Below, piece after piece: positions 16,469-24,672 of a stretch of DNA of 64,000 bases. The stretch comes from Streptomyces bathyalis. Its GTDB lineage: Bacteria > Actinomycetota > Actinomycetes > Streptomycetales > Streptomycetaceae. Each line of letters begins with the position of its first letter. Position 1 is the first letter of the stretch. The stretch is from NCBI RefSeq assembly GCF_015910445.1, contig NZ_CP048882.1, forward strand, positions 1-64,000, given 5' to 3'. A program made the position numbers and the translations under genes. The notes beneath the pieces were generated by a model. It made no database searches, was not told the DNA's origin, and saw only the letters and a program-made list of their open reading frames with translations.

Positions 16469-16885
16469 CTACGCGGCGTCCAGTACGGCGCTCACTGTTT
16501 TGCCTCCACCAGGTGCGGTGGTGACGTCCAGACGCCTGGCGAGCCGGCTGATCATCGCGATGCCCCGCCCGCTCTCGGAGTCACTCCCCGCGCGGCGAAC
16601 GCGGGGCAACAGGCCGCCGTCGTCGCGGACTTCGACGGTGACGGTTCCCTCGCCACTGCTCAGCCGCAGCCGGCACCGCCCCCTGCCGTGCAGCGCCGCG
16701 TTGGTGACGAGTTCGGAGACGACCAGTGTGGCCTCTTCCACCTGCCCGGCCGCCTCGGGCGGCGTGCGAGAGCCGGTGAGGAATCCGGTCGTCAACTGGC
16801 GGGCGGTGCGGGCCGACGCCGCGTTCCGCGGCAGTGTGTACTCGACGCGTGCCGTGCGCCGCGAGGGACGCGGGCTCACGCGCAT
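16469..16885 (-). CDS. RsbW-like ATP-binding anti-sigma factor (HATPase_c_2)
   Basis: A 138-residue single-domain kinase-like protein. The N box VVSELVTNAALHG and the G-box stretch ESGRGIAMISRLA are both visible, as in the many short Streptomyces regulators of this family. These bind ATP and typically sequester a sigma factor or phosphorylate a STAS antagonist. The ATG at 16885 is preferred over a longer frame because a GAGGGGAAG ribosome site precedes it. It converges with the STAS-like gene at 16040-16387 (81-bp spacer), a possible functional pair. Confidence 0.85.
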   Translation of the reverse strand: MRVSPRPSRRTARVEYTLPRNAASARTARQLTTGFLTGSRTPPEAAGQVEEATLVVSELVTNAALHGRGRCRLRLSSGEGTVTVEVRDDGGLLPRVRRAGSDSESGRGIAMISRLARRLDVTTAPGGGKTVSAVLDAA

Positions 16886-17119
16886 GACGCTCACTTCCCC
16901 TCGGTTCCGGCTCCCACCCCGTGCGAGCGGGGCGGCCGGATGCGCGAATCCAGACCTTCGGGTGTTCTTCCCTTGGGGCGCGGGAGCATTCTCAGGGAAA
17001 CCGGCTCGGACGCATCCGGTCACGGAAAATCCACCAATCCGTCGCGTTCCGCTCGAAAGCAGGCCGTACCCTCCGCACTGCCGGGAAGTGTCCGTCCGCC
17101 GACCACCCGTTCCCGTCGG

Positions 17120-17500
17120 CTATTCGCCCTGGTCTCCGCGGGACTTGTCCAGCGCCGTGCCGAGTTCGTCGACGACGAGATGCTCACGGTCCGTCCTGCC
17201 GGTGCGGTAGGCGGCCCGTCCGACCATGTGCGCCGCCACCGGGACGGTCAGCAACTGGAACAGGCCGACGAGGACCAGCGTTCCCAGGTCCGCCACGTCG
17301 CGCAGCCGCAGCCCGGCACCCAGGAGCACAAGCAGCAGACCCGCCACCTGCGGCTTGGTCGCCGCATGGATGCGTGTGAGGACGTCCGGCAGCCGCACCA
17401 ATCCGATGCCGGCGAGCAGGCAGAGCACGGCGCCCGCCAGCATGCAGACCAGGGACGCCACGTCCGCGGCCTCCGACCAGTTGTGCTGGTTCCAGTTCAT
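17120..17500 (-). CDS. mrpG: Mrp Na+/H+ antiporter subunit G
   Basis: A 126-residue protein with three membrane segments and the MnhG/MrpG signature VRLPDVLTRIHAATKP. It is the last gene of the operon. Its ATG overlaps the end of mrpF by 4 bp. MrpG is a small accessory subunit needed for assembly of the hetero-oligomeric antiporter in the cytoplasmic membrane. The C-terminal 25 residues are polar. Confidence 0.92.
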   Translation of the reverse strand: MNWNQHNWSEAADVASLVCMLAGAVLCLLAGIGLVRLPDVLTRIHAATKPQVAGLLLVLLGAGLRLRDVADLGTLVLVGLFQLLTVPVAAHMVGRAAYRTGRTDREHLVVDELGTALDKSRGDQGE

Positions 17501-17892
17501 CCGCCGCTCCCCTGCTCCGCCGCGCCGCCGTTCTGTTCGGGGCCGCCGCCCCGTCCGCGGTCCGGGGCGGCACTCTCCGGGCCGTCGTTCTCTCCGCCCC
17601 TTCCGTCGCCCAGGTCGGGATCCTCGCTCCCGGCCTCGTCCCGCAGCGCGAGGAAGCGGGCGATGCTCACCGATCCGGTGAAGCCCAGGAAGGAGAGGAC
17701 GAGCAACGCCGGGAGGTAGTACGGGATCTGCCGCGCCGCCGTGAGCACGCCGATGCCGGCCATCACCACCGCGGCCAGCGCGTCGAGGGCGACGGCGCGG
17801 TCCAGCGTCGAGGGTCCGCGAACCAGCCGCACGGTGACGAGCACCCCGGAGGCGAGCAGCAGGGCGATGACGATGCTCAGGACCGCTTCCAC
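17497..17892 (-). CDS. mrpF: Mrp Na+/H+ antiporter subunit F
   Basis: A 131-residue protein. Residues 1-85 are a normal MrpF with three membrane segments and the RGPSTLDRAVALDALAAV motif. Residues about 86-131 are an added Gly/Asp/Pro-rich tail not typical of MrpF, which is usually 90-100 residues. It overlaps mrpE by 16 bp upstream and mrpG by 4 bp downstream, indicating tight translational coupling. Confidence 0.9.
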   Translation of the reverse strand: MEAVLSIVIALLLASGVLVTVRLVRGPSTLDRAVALDALAAVVMAGIGVLTAARQIPYYLPALLVLSFLGFTGSVSIARFLALRDEAGSEDPDLGDGRGGENDGPESAAPDRGRGGGPEQNGGAAEQGSGG

Positions 17893-18638
17893 GGACCGCT
17901 CCCCCCATCGGTGTCACTGTCGCCGCCTGTGCCGCCTCCGGGGCCACCGCCTCCGGCGTTGCCGCCTCCTGCGTTGCCGCCCCCTTGTCGGTCCGCCGGC
18001 CAGCGGCCTTCCCGGGCGTCGAGCGCGGCGACGTCCGCGCGAGTGCCGAAGGCCCGTACGACGCGGTCCTCCAGGCGCAGCACCTCGTAGCGGGCCCGCT
18101 CCCGCTCCGCCTCCTCCCCTGCGCCCACCACGTGCACGAACAGCGTCCCGGACGCACGGTGCACGTCGAGGACGTTGCTGCCGGGGACGGCGGCGACCGC
18201 GACGGAGGTGGCCGTCAGCATCAGGTCGCTGGGGGTGCGCATCCGTACAGCCAGCACTGCGCACTGGGGCCGCCGCGCCCCGAGGATGTACCGGTTGAGG
18301 CGCCAGCTGGAGACGGCCATGTCGATGAGGAAGCGGACAGTGAAGCGCAGGAGGCCGACGGGACGCAGCCGCACCTGGGCCTCGATCGGCGGCAGCGGGA
18401 AGACGACGCAGACGATGACGCCGACGAGGATGCCCGTGACCACGTTGGCGACGCTCGCAGTGCCCCACAACAGCACCCACACGACGGTCAGTCCGAGCAC
18501 GGTCGGCCACTGTGCTGCCGGGAGGCGTCTGCGCCGGAGGGAGCCACCCCCCGGTCGTCCGCCGGGTACGGCGCCCGCCGATCCCTCCGTTGGGGTGCCA
18601 CGTGGCCCGCCGCGCCCGGTCTCCGACGGTTCGCTCAT
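17877..18638 (-). CDS. mrpE: Mrp Na+/H+ antiporter subunit E
   Basis: A 253-residue protein, longer than the usual 160. A polar N-terminus (1-43) precedes the MrpE core with two membrane segments and the region LTATSVAVAAVPGSNVLDVHRASGTLFVHVV, split here for description. The C-terminus ends in a Gly/Asn-rich run (GGGNAGGGNAGGGG) encoded by a short DNA tandem repeat near 17942-17983. The ATG at 18638 overlaps the mrpD stop. MrpE is required for full antiport activity. Confidence 0.88.
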   Translation of the reverse strand: MSEPSETGRGGPRGTPTEGSAGAVPGGRPGGGSLRRRRLPAAQWPTVLGLTVVWVLLWGTASVANVVTGILVGVIVCVVFPLPPIEAQVRLRPVGLLRFTVRFLIDMAVSSWRLNRYILGARRPQCAVLAVRMRTPSDLMLTATSVAVAAVPGSNVLDVHRASGTLFVHVVGAGEEAERERARYEVLRLEDRVVRAFGTRADVAALDAREGRWPADRQGGGNAGGGNAGGGGPGGGTGGDSDTDGGSGPWKRS

Positions 18639-20329
18639 CGTCCCGTCACCGCCGTCACATAGGGCGTACGTGCGGTCAGTTCGTCCGCCACGCGAACCGT
18701 CAGCGAGGACAGCGGCCCGGCGAACACGGTGAAGGCCAGGCCGAACGCGACCAGCGCCGCAGTCGGTCCGAGCATCGCGGCCGGAGGCTGACCGGTGGTG
18801 ATGGCGCGGCCTCCGAAGCTCGCAGCCTCGGACCGCCCCGCGAGCACATCCACGTCGACCGCCCCGCTCCCCCCGGAGCTCGCTCCCGCTTCGGACACGG
18901 CGGCAGGCTCGCGCGGTGACTCCTCGTCCGTCTCGACGGTGTCGAGGACGACCCCCACGACGTACAGCTGCGGCGGCGCCGCCCGCCAGAAGCCGAGGTT
19001 CCACGCCTTGGCGAGCGCGTAGAGGGTGAGCAGGCTCGTGGCGGAGCCGGCGGCGATCAGCACGTACGTCATGGCGCCGCCGTGCGCGACGCCCGCGCGC
19101 AGCAGCCCGAACTTGCCCAGGAAACCCGACAGCGGCGGCACCCCGGCGAGGTTCATGGCCGGGACGAAGAAGACGAGCCCCAGGGCGGGCGAGAGTTTCG
19201 CGATGCCGCCGAGCCGCCGCAGATCGGTGGTGACGCCGCGGCGTTCGACGAGCCCGACGACGAGGAAGAGCGTGGTCTGCACCGTGATGTGGTGCACGAC
19301 GTAGAAGATCGAGCCGGAGAATCCGGCACGGGTGGCCAGGGCGATGCCGAAGACCATGAATCCGATGTGGCTGACGAGGGTGAAGGAGAGCAGCCGCTTC
19401 AGGTCGGTCTGTGCGACCGCGCCCAGGATCCCCACCAGCAGGGACAGCAGCGCGAGCACCATCAGTGCGTCGCTGAGCCTGTCGCCCGGGAAGAGCAGGG
19501 TCTGGGTGCGCAGTATCGCGTAGATGCCGACCTTGGTCAGCAGTCCCGCGAAGACGGCGGTGACGGGGGCGGGCGCCGTCGGATAGGAGTCGGGCAACCA
19601 CGCTGCGAGGGGGAAGACGGCGGCCTTGGTGCAGAACACTGTAAGCAGCGAGATCTGTGCCAGTACGGCCACGCCGCCGGGCAGTTCGTCGAAGCGGCGA
19701 GCGAGCTCGGCCATGGTCACGGTGCCCGTGGCCGAGTAGACGACGGCGACCGCCGCGAGGAAGAGCACGGAGGAGAGCAGCGAGACGATCGCGTAGGTTG
19801 CCCCGGCCCGGATGCGTGTGACCGTGCCGCCCAGCGTCAGCAGCACATAGCTGGCGGTCAGCATGATCTCGAAACCGACGTAGAGGTTGAAGAGATCGCC
19901 GGCAAGGAAGGTGTCGGAGACCCCGGCGACCAGGACCAGGTAGGCGGGGTGGAAGACCGACATGGGGGTGCCCTCCTCCCGGTCCGCCATGCCCTGGCCG
20001 ATGGAGTAGAGCAGCACGCACAGCGTCACGGACGAGGAGATCACCAGCATCAGCGCCGAGAGTCTGTCGGCGACGAGGACGATGCCGACGGGCGGCTTCC
20101 AGCCTCCGGCGTACATGACCTGCGGGCCGTATCTGTCGGCGTCGATGAGCAGGACGAGGGCGACGGCGAGGACGGTCGAGAGGACGACGGTGCTGATGAC
20201 CCGCTGGGTGCGTTGCAGCCGTACTCCGACGCCGAGTTTCAGGCCCGCGGCGAAGAGAGGGAGCAGGACCGGCAGGGCCACCAGCGCGGAGGCGGGGCCG
20301 TCGACGCCCGCGGACCCCGCGGCGATCAT
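18635..20329 (-). CDS. mrpD: Mrp Na+/H+ antiporter subunit D
   Basis: A 564-residue proton-translocating subunit homologous to complex I NuoN/NuoM. About 14 membrane segments are visible, including the DLFNLYVGFEIMLTASYVLL segment with the conserved Glu and the CTKAAVFPLAAWLPDSYPTAP block with the conserved Lys and Pro. An unusual Ser/Glu/Gly-rich insertion (about residues 462-505) lies before the last membrane segment. The ATG at 20329 has GGGAGA ahead; a 46-bp gap separates it from mrpC. Confidence 0.92.
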   Translation of the reverse strand: MIAAGSAGVDGPASALVALPVLLPLFAAGLKLGVGVRLQRTQRVISTVVLSTVLAVALVLLIDADRYGPQVMYAGGWKPPVGIVLVADRLSALMLVISSSVTLCVLLYSIGQGMADREEGTPMSVFHPAYLVLVAGVSDTFLAGDLFNLYVGFEIMLTASYVLLTLGGTVTRIRAGATYAIVSLLSSVLFLAAVAVVYSATGTVTMAELARRFDELPGGVAVLAQISLLTVFCTKAAVFPLAAWLPDSYPTAPAPVTAVFAGLLTKVGIYAILRTQTLLFPGDRLSDALMVLALLSLLVGILGAVAQTDLKRLLSFTLVSHIGFMVFGIALATRAGFSGSIFYVVHHITVQTTLFLVVGLVERRGVTTDLRRLGGIAKLSPALGLVFFVPAMNLAGVPPLSGFLGKFGLLRAGVAHGGAMTYVLIAAGSATSLLTLYALAKAWNLGFWRAAPPQLYVVGVVLDTVETDEESPREPAAVSEAGASSGGSGAVDVDVLAGRSEAASFGGRAITTGQPPAAMLGPTAALVAFGLAFTVFAGPLSSLTVRVADELTARTPYVTAVTGR

Positions 20330-20375
20330 CCGGGGTCTCCCGTGGCGCTGAGGACAAAGGCCGTCCCCCGGGCGC

Positions 20376-21002
20376 TCAACGGTCCGCCCCGAGGATCGTC
20401 TCCCACAGGTCGTCCGCCACGTCCTCGTCGCTGCGGGCGGCACGGCCGTGGTGCGGACGTGCCTCGGCGCGGGCCCGGCGCCGCGCCTCGCGGTAGTGCG
20501 ATCCGGCGCGCCGCAGACGCCTGGACACGCCTTCCTGGCCCGGCTGTTCGTCCTCCTCGCCGACCGCGAGCAACTCGCGGCGCCTGGCGCGACGTTCACG
20601 TTCCCGAGGCCGCCGTGCCTCCTCTCGGTGCTCCTCGCCGTGTTCGGCGCGGTGTGCGACGCGGAGGTCCTCCACGTCGTCCTGCACGTCGTCGCTGCCG
20701 GACAGCTGCCAGGCGCGGTAGGCCATCGCGGAGAGGAACGCGGTCAGGGCGAGGGTGATGACGATGGCGGTCAGCACGAACGCCTGCGGCAGCGGGTCCG
20801 AGATCCGCTGGGGCCCGAAGACCTTGTAGAGCAGCGGGGCGCGGGAGGCCGCCCCGGACGAGGCCAGCAGCAGGAGGTTGACACCGTTGCCGATCACGAC
20901 CGTGCCGAGGACGATGCGGCTCAGGGGGCGGCTGAGCAGCAGGACCGTGCCGGCTGCGATGAGGGCACCGCCGGTGACGACCAGCGCGATCGTCTCGTTC
21001 AT
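20376..21002 (-). CDS. mrpC: Mrp Na+/H+ antiporter subunit C, extended
   Basis: A 208-residue protein. Residues 1-95 are a standard MrpC/NuoK-like three-helix subunit (GTVVIGNGVNLLLLASSG, then TAIVITLALTAFL). Residues about 100-208 are a highly charged Arg/Glu/His-rich tail of low complexity that doubles the normal size. Its ATG overlaps the mrpA stop by 4 bp. The tail is predicted to be cytoplasmic and disordered; its role is unknown. Confidence 0.9.
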   Translation of the reverse strand: MNETIALVVTGGALIAAGTVLLLSRPLSRIVLGTVVIGNGVNLLLLASSGAASRAPLLYKVFGPQRISDPLPQAFVLTAIVITLALTAFLSAMAYRAWQLSGSDDVQDDVEDLRVAHRAEHGEEHREEARRPRERERRARRRELLAVGEEDEQPGQEGVSRRLRRAGSHYREARRRARAEARPHHGRAARSDEDVADDLWETILGADR

Positions 21003-24000
21003 CTGCCTGCCTCTCCGCCTGCGCGGGCTCCGCCGTCGTCCTCGCGGAGCGCTCGCTCGACGCGCCGGTCGATCTCGGAGCCGAGGCTGCGCAGCACGTC
21101 CAGTACGACTCCCAGGACGAGCAGGTAGATGCCGGTGTCGAAGAGCACGGGGCTGGCCGCGTGGAACTTCTCGATGACCGGCAACTCCCCGTGGTAGGTG
21201 CCCGATCGGAGCACCGAGCCGCCCAGCACCAGCCCGGCGAGCCCGGTCGCGGTCATCGTCATCAGCCCGAGCCCGAGCAGGAAACCCGCGTCGACGGGTG
21301 CGGCCGCGTCGAGTTCGTACCGTCCGCCCGCGAGATAGCGCACCGCCAGCGCCAGCCCCGCGACGAGGCCCGCGCTGAAGCCGCCGCCCGGCAGGTTCTC
21401 GGCGCAGAAGAGCAGGTAGAGGGAGAGCACGACGATGGGGTGGAAGACCAGCCGCGCCAGCACCTCGAAGATCACGGAGCGTCGTTCGGGGTCGAGGGTG
21501 CCGCTGGCGGTAAGCCATGTGCGGCGGGGGACGGCGCCCGCTCCGCGGCGTGGTGGAGGTGCGCCGCTCTCGACATGTTCCGCGTGCACGGGCCATACGT
21601 GCCCCGCGCGTTGGGTGCCGCGGGCCTCGGTGCCGGGCCCGCGGCGCACATGGGCGGACGGGCCCGCGCCCGGCGGCACGGCTGCGGTCGGCCACGCAGT
21701 GACGGGGCTCCCGGAGCGGCGGCGCAGGAAGACGAGGCTGGTCACGCCGACGGCGGCGACGCCGAGCACCGCCGACTCGCCCAAGGTGTCCCAGGAGCGC
21801 AGGTCGACGAGGGTCGTGGAGACCACGTTCTTCAGCCCGTGATGTGCGGTGGCGGCGGTCAGTTCGGGGCCCGCCGGCTGCGCCTCCCGGGCGGCCCCGG
21901 CCACGTACGTCAGTACGGCGGCGAACCCTCCCGCGGCCACACCGATGACGAGCCGCGTGACGCGCCGCAGCATGCTGGTGCGGCGCTCGTCGGGAAAGCG
22001 GGCCGGCAGTCTGCGCAGCACCAGCACGAACACGACGAGGGAGACGGTCTCGACCGTGAACTGGGTCAGCGCGAGGTCCGGTGCGCCGTGCAGCACGTAC
22101 AGGACCGCTGTGCCGTAGCCCGTCACGCCGGCCAGTACCACCGCCGTCATGCGCTGGCGGGACGCCATGCACAGCGCGGCCACCACGCAGACCACCACGG
22201 CCACACCGAGCTGCGGCACGGAGTCGAACCAGCGCACCGCACCGGCGTGCTGCCACGGCGGGTCGACGATCATGGCGGTGCTCTGTGCGGCGATCAGCAC
22301 GGCGAGGACGGTTCCGAGGTAGACCGGCAGTGAACCGCGCTGCACGGTTCCCGTCACCTCGAGGGCGGTGCGTTCGAGACCCGACAGCAAGCGGGCGAAG
22401 ACCTGCTTGGCGTCCGGGACCGCCAGCCTCTCCCCCAGGCGTTCCATCTGACGCGCCATGAGGAAGAGTGCGCCACCCGCGAGCCAGGAGAGAGCCGACA
22501 GCAGCAGCGAGACGCTCAGTCCGTGCCACAGCGCGAGCCGGTAGGCCTGCCCGGGCGCGGGATACGCGCGGGCGTAGCGGGCGAGCAGCGGTGCGATGCT
22601 GAAAACGCCCGGGCCCAGGGCCACTCCGGCCAGCGCGCACACGGCGGCGGGTGCGGTCAGGAGCACGCCGGTGCGGGCCCGCATGGGCGTGGGCTCATGG
22701 ATGCCGTCCCCGGCGGCTTTCGTGGCGAAGGCTCCCCACAGGAAGCGCAGCGTGTACGCCACGGTGAGCGCGGAGCCCACCGTGACCGCCGTGGTCACCG
22801 CGACCGACGCCGGACCGGGCAGACCCGCGCTGCCGGTGTGCACTAGGGCGGCGAACGCGGCTTCCTTCGCGGCGAATCCGAGCACGGGCGGCAGCGCAGC
22901 CATGGACGCCCCCGCCGTCACGGCGACGGCGCAGACGGCGGGCATTGAGCGTGCCAGTCCTGAGAGCCGGTCCGTCTGCCGGGTGCCGGTCGCGTAGTCG
23001 ATGATGCCGACGACGAGGAAGAGCGGGGCCTTGAACAGGGCGTGCGCCAGCAGCATGGCCGTACCGGCGAGCGCGGCGTCGCGTGTGCCCGTGCCGGTCA
23101 GGACGACGAGGAAGCCGAGCTGGCTGACGGTGCCGAAGGCCAGCAGCCGCTTGAGGTCCTTCTCGCGCAGCGCACGCCATCCGCCGAGCAGCATCGTCGC
23201 CGCCCCGAAGCAGAGCACCGTCACCTGCCAGGGCAGCGCGTGCGCATAGGCGGGAGCGAGCCGTGCCACGAGGTAGACACCGGCCTTGACCATGGCCGCC
23301 GCGTGCAGATACGCGGACACGGGCGTCGGCGCGGCCATGGCTCCGGGCAGCCAGAAGCTGAACGGCCACAGGGCGGACTTCGACAGGGCACCGGCGAGGA
23401 TCAGCACGATCGCGACGGCTACGGTGCCGTCCGCGGGCGGCGGGTCATCGAGGATGCCGGAGACGCGGTACGTGCCGGCCGCATGGCCCAGCATCAGGAA
23501 CCCGACGAGCATGGCCAGTCCGCCGGCAACGGTCACGATCAGCGCCTGGAGCGCCGCGAGCCGGTTGCGGCGGCGCTCCGGTACGTGGCCGATGAGGAGG
23601 AAGGAGAAGACCGTGGTCAGCTCCCACATGACGTACAGGACGATCAGGTCGTCGGCGAGGACGAGGCCGAGCATCGCGCCGGCGAACGCGGTGAAGGTCC
23701 CCGCGAACTGGCCCAGGGAGAACGCCGGGCGGCTGAAGTAGCCCGCGCAGTAGACCAGCGCCAGGGCGCCGATGCCGCCGACGACGGCCACCATCAGCAG
23801 GGCGAGCGCATCGCATCGCAGGTCCAGGCCCACGTCCAGGGCGGGCATCCACGGCCACCGCTCGACGAGCACCTCCCCGTCCGCGATGTCCGCGTACTGC
23901 CAGGCCGCCCACGCCAGTGCCGCCGCCGGGATCAGGGCCAGTAAGAGGAACGCGCGCGTGCCGGTCCACCGCACCAGGAGCGGAGCACAGCAGGCTCCGG

Positions 24001-24028
24001 CGAAGTGGAGGAGGATCAGCGACAGCAC
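20999..24028 (-). CDS. mrpA: Mrp Na+/H+ antiporter subunit A fused to subunit B
   Basis: A 1,009-residue membrane protein, first gene of the antiporter operon. Residues 1 to about 720 carry the MrpA/NuoL-like proton channel with the FSFLLIGH, KSALWPFSFWLPGAM and KAPLFLVVGIID segments. A soluble Gly/Arg-rich insert (about 770-850) precedes a complete MrpB domain (about 855-985: LFCAENLPGGGFSAGLVAG). There is no separate mrpB gene, which is the normal actinomycete arrangement. The complex exchanges cytoplasmic Na+ for external protons, supporting pH and salt homeostasis. The start is GTG at 24028; no strong ribosome site is visible. Confidence 0.92.
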   Translation of the reverse strand: MLSLILLHFAGACCAPLLVRWTGTRAFLLLALIPAAALAWAAWQYADIADGEVLVERWPWMPALDVGLDLRCDALALLMVAVVGGIGALALVYCAGYFSRPAFSLGQFAGTFTAFAGAMLGLVLADDLIVLYVMWELTTVFSFLLIGHVPERRRNRLAALQALIVTVAGGLAMLVGFLMLGHAAGTYRVSGILDDPPPADGTVAVAIVLILAGALSKSALWPFSFWLPGAMAAPTPVSAYLHAAAMVKAGVYLVARLAPAYAHALPWQVTVLCFGAATMLLGGWRALREKDLKRLLAFGTVSQLGFLVVLTGTGTRDAALAGTAMLLAHALFKAPLFLVVGIIDYATGTRQTDRLSGLARSMPAVCAVAVTAGASMAALPPVLGFAAKEAAFAALVHTGSAGLPGPASVAVTTAVTVGSALTVAYTLRFLWGAFATKAAGDGIHEPTPMRARTGVLLTAPAAVCALAGVALGPGVFSIAPLLARYARAYPAPGQAYRLALWHGLSVSLLLSALSWLAGGALFLMARQMERLGERLAVPDAKQVFARLLSGLERTALEVTGTVQRGSLPVYLGTVLAVLIAAQSTAMIVDPPWQHAGAVRWFDSVPQLGVAVVVCVVAALCMASRQRMTAVVLAGVTGYGTAVLYVLHGAPDLALTQFTVETVSLVVFVLVLRRLPARFPDERRTSMLRRVTRLVIGVAAGGFAAVLTYVAGAAREAQPAGPELTAATAHHGLKNVVSTTLVDLRSWDTLGESAVLGVAAVGVTSLVFLRRRSGSPVTAWPTAAVPPGAGPSAHVRRGPGTEARGTQRAGHVWPVHAEHVESGAPPPRRGAGAVPRRTWLTASGTLDPERRSVIFEVLARLVFHPIVVLSLYLLFCAENLPGGGFSAGLVAGLALAVRYLAGGRYELDAAAPVDAGFLLGLGLMTMTATGLAGLVLGGSVLRSGTYHGELPVIEKFHAASPVLFDTGIYLLVLGVVLDVLRSLGSEIDRRVERALREDDGGARAGGEAGR

Positions 24029-24404
24029 AGCGCGAATGATTCCATGGCGAATCAGTCATTCTGCGCACAAAAGCGCTCAACCGAATTCTGAAGCGGACGC
24101 AATCAAGGGGCGGCGCTCCCGCTCGGCCCACGGGACCGGCTCCGGATTGGGCTGCGGTCCCGCATATCGGCGCTCACGCCCTCCCACCTGCATACTTCAG
24201 GACCAGCCCATCGCCACCGACGGCGAGGTACCGGTCGGCCCTTGGCCCCCAACACCCCCCACCGCGGCAGGAGTTCCGCGGGCACGCCCGGGCCGCATCA
24301 AGGCCCCGCCCGGCAAATCACCCGTGTGCCAGTTTCCCTGCTCTCGCACTTTCTGTGACTCTTGGAGAACTCAGGGTGACCACCCCCGACATCAGGAGTC
24401 CCCC
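24029..24404. other. Divergent region between mrpA and the 64-aa peptide gene
   Basis: A 376-bp spacer without a credible gene. A 6-bp hairpin (TGATTC/GAATCA, 24037-24054) sits just upstream of mrpA. The stretch near 24030-24110 is less GC-rich than the surroundings, as expected of a promoter, but no consensus promoter could be fixed. Confidence 0.4.
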
Positions 24405-24599
24405 ATGATCCTCAGCATCTCCGGCGTCCTCCTGCTCGGCTTCATCATCTTCCTCTTCACCCGCAAGGACGGGCTCAAGATCTCGCATGCGCTGGTGTGC
24501 GCCCTCTTCGGCTTCTACCTGGCGGGCACGGCCCTCGCGCCCAGCATCAAGGCGGGCGGCGCCAGCCTCGCGGGGCTGCTCAGCGGACTGAAGTTCTAA
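24405..24599 (+). CDS. 64-residue membrane protein, partner of the FtsK-like gene
   Basis: A small protein with two hydrophobic segments (about 3-18 and 28-44) around the charged turn TRKDGLK, ending in a Gly/Leu-rich tail. AGGAG at 24394-24398 gives a well-spaced ribosome site for the ATG at 24405. I recognise no family function. It lies 73 bp upstream of the FtsK-like gene on the same strand and is likely co-transcribed with it. A membrane anchor or assembly role for that ATPase-like protein is a guess. Confidence 0.78.
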   Translation: MILSISGVLLLGFIIFLFTRKDGLKISHALVCALFGFYLAGTALAPSIKAGGASLAGLLSGLKF

Positions 24600-24672
24600 C
24601 GCGGCGCGCACGGCGCGTGCGCGGACCGGCTCGTCCCGCGCGCTGTGCGGCGCATTCGTCACAGGAGGTTCC

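Noticed and set aside
19082..20758. 558-codon plus-strand frame inside mrpD/mrpC
   Set aside because: Composition is charged and repetitive and it is antisense to clearly conserved antiporter genes.
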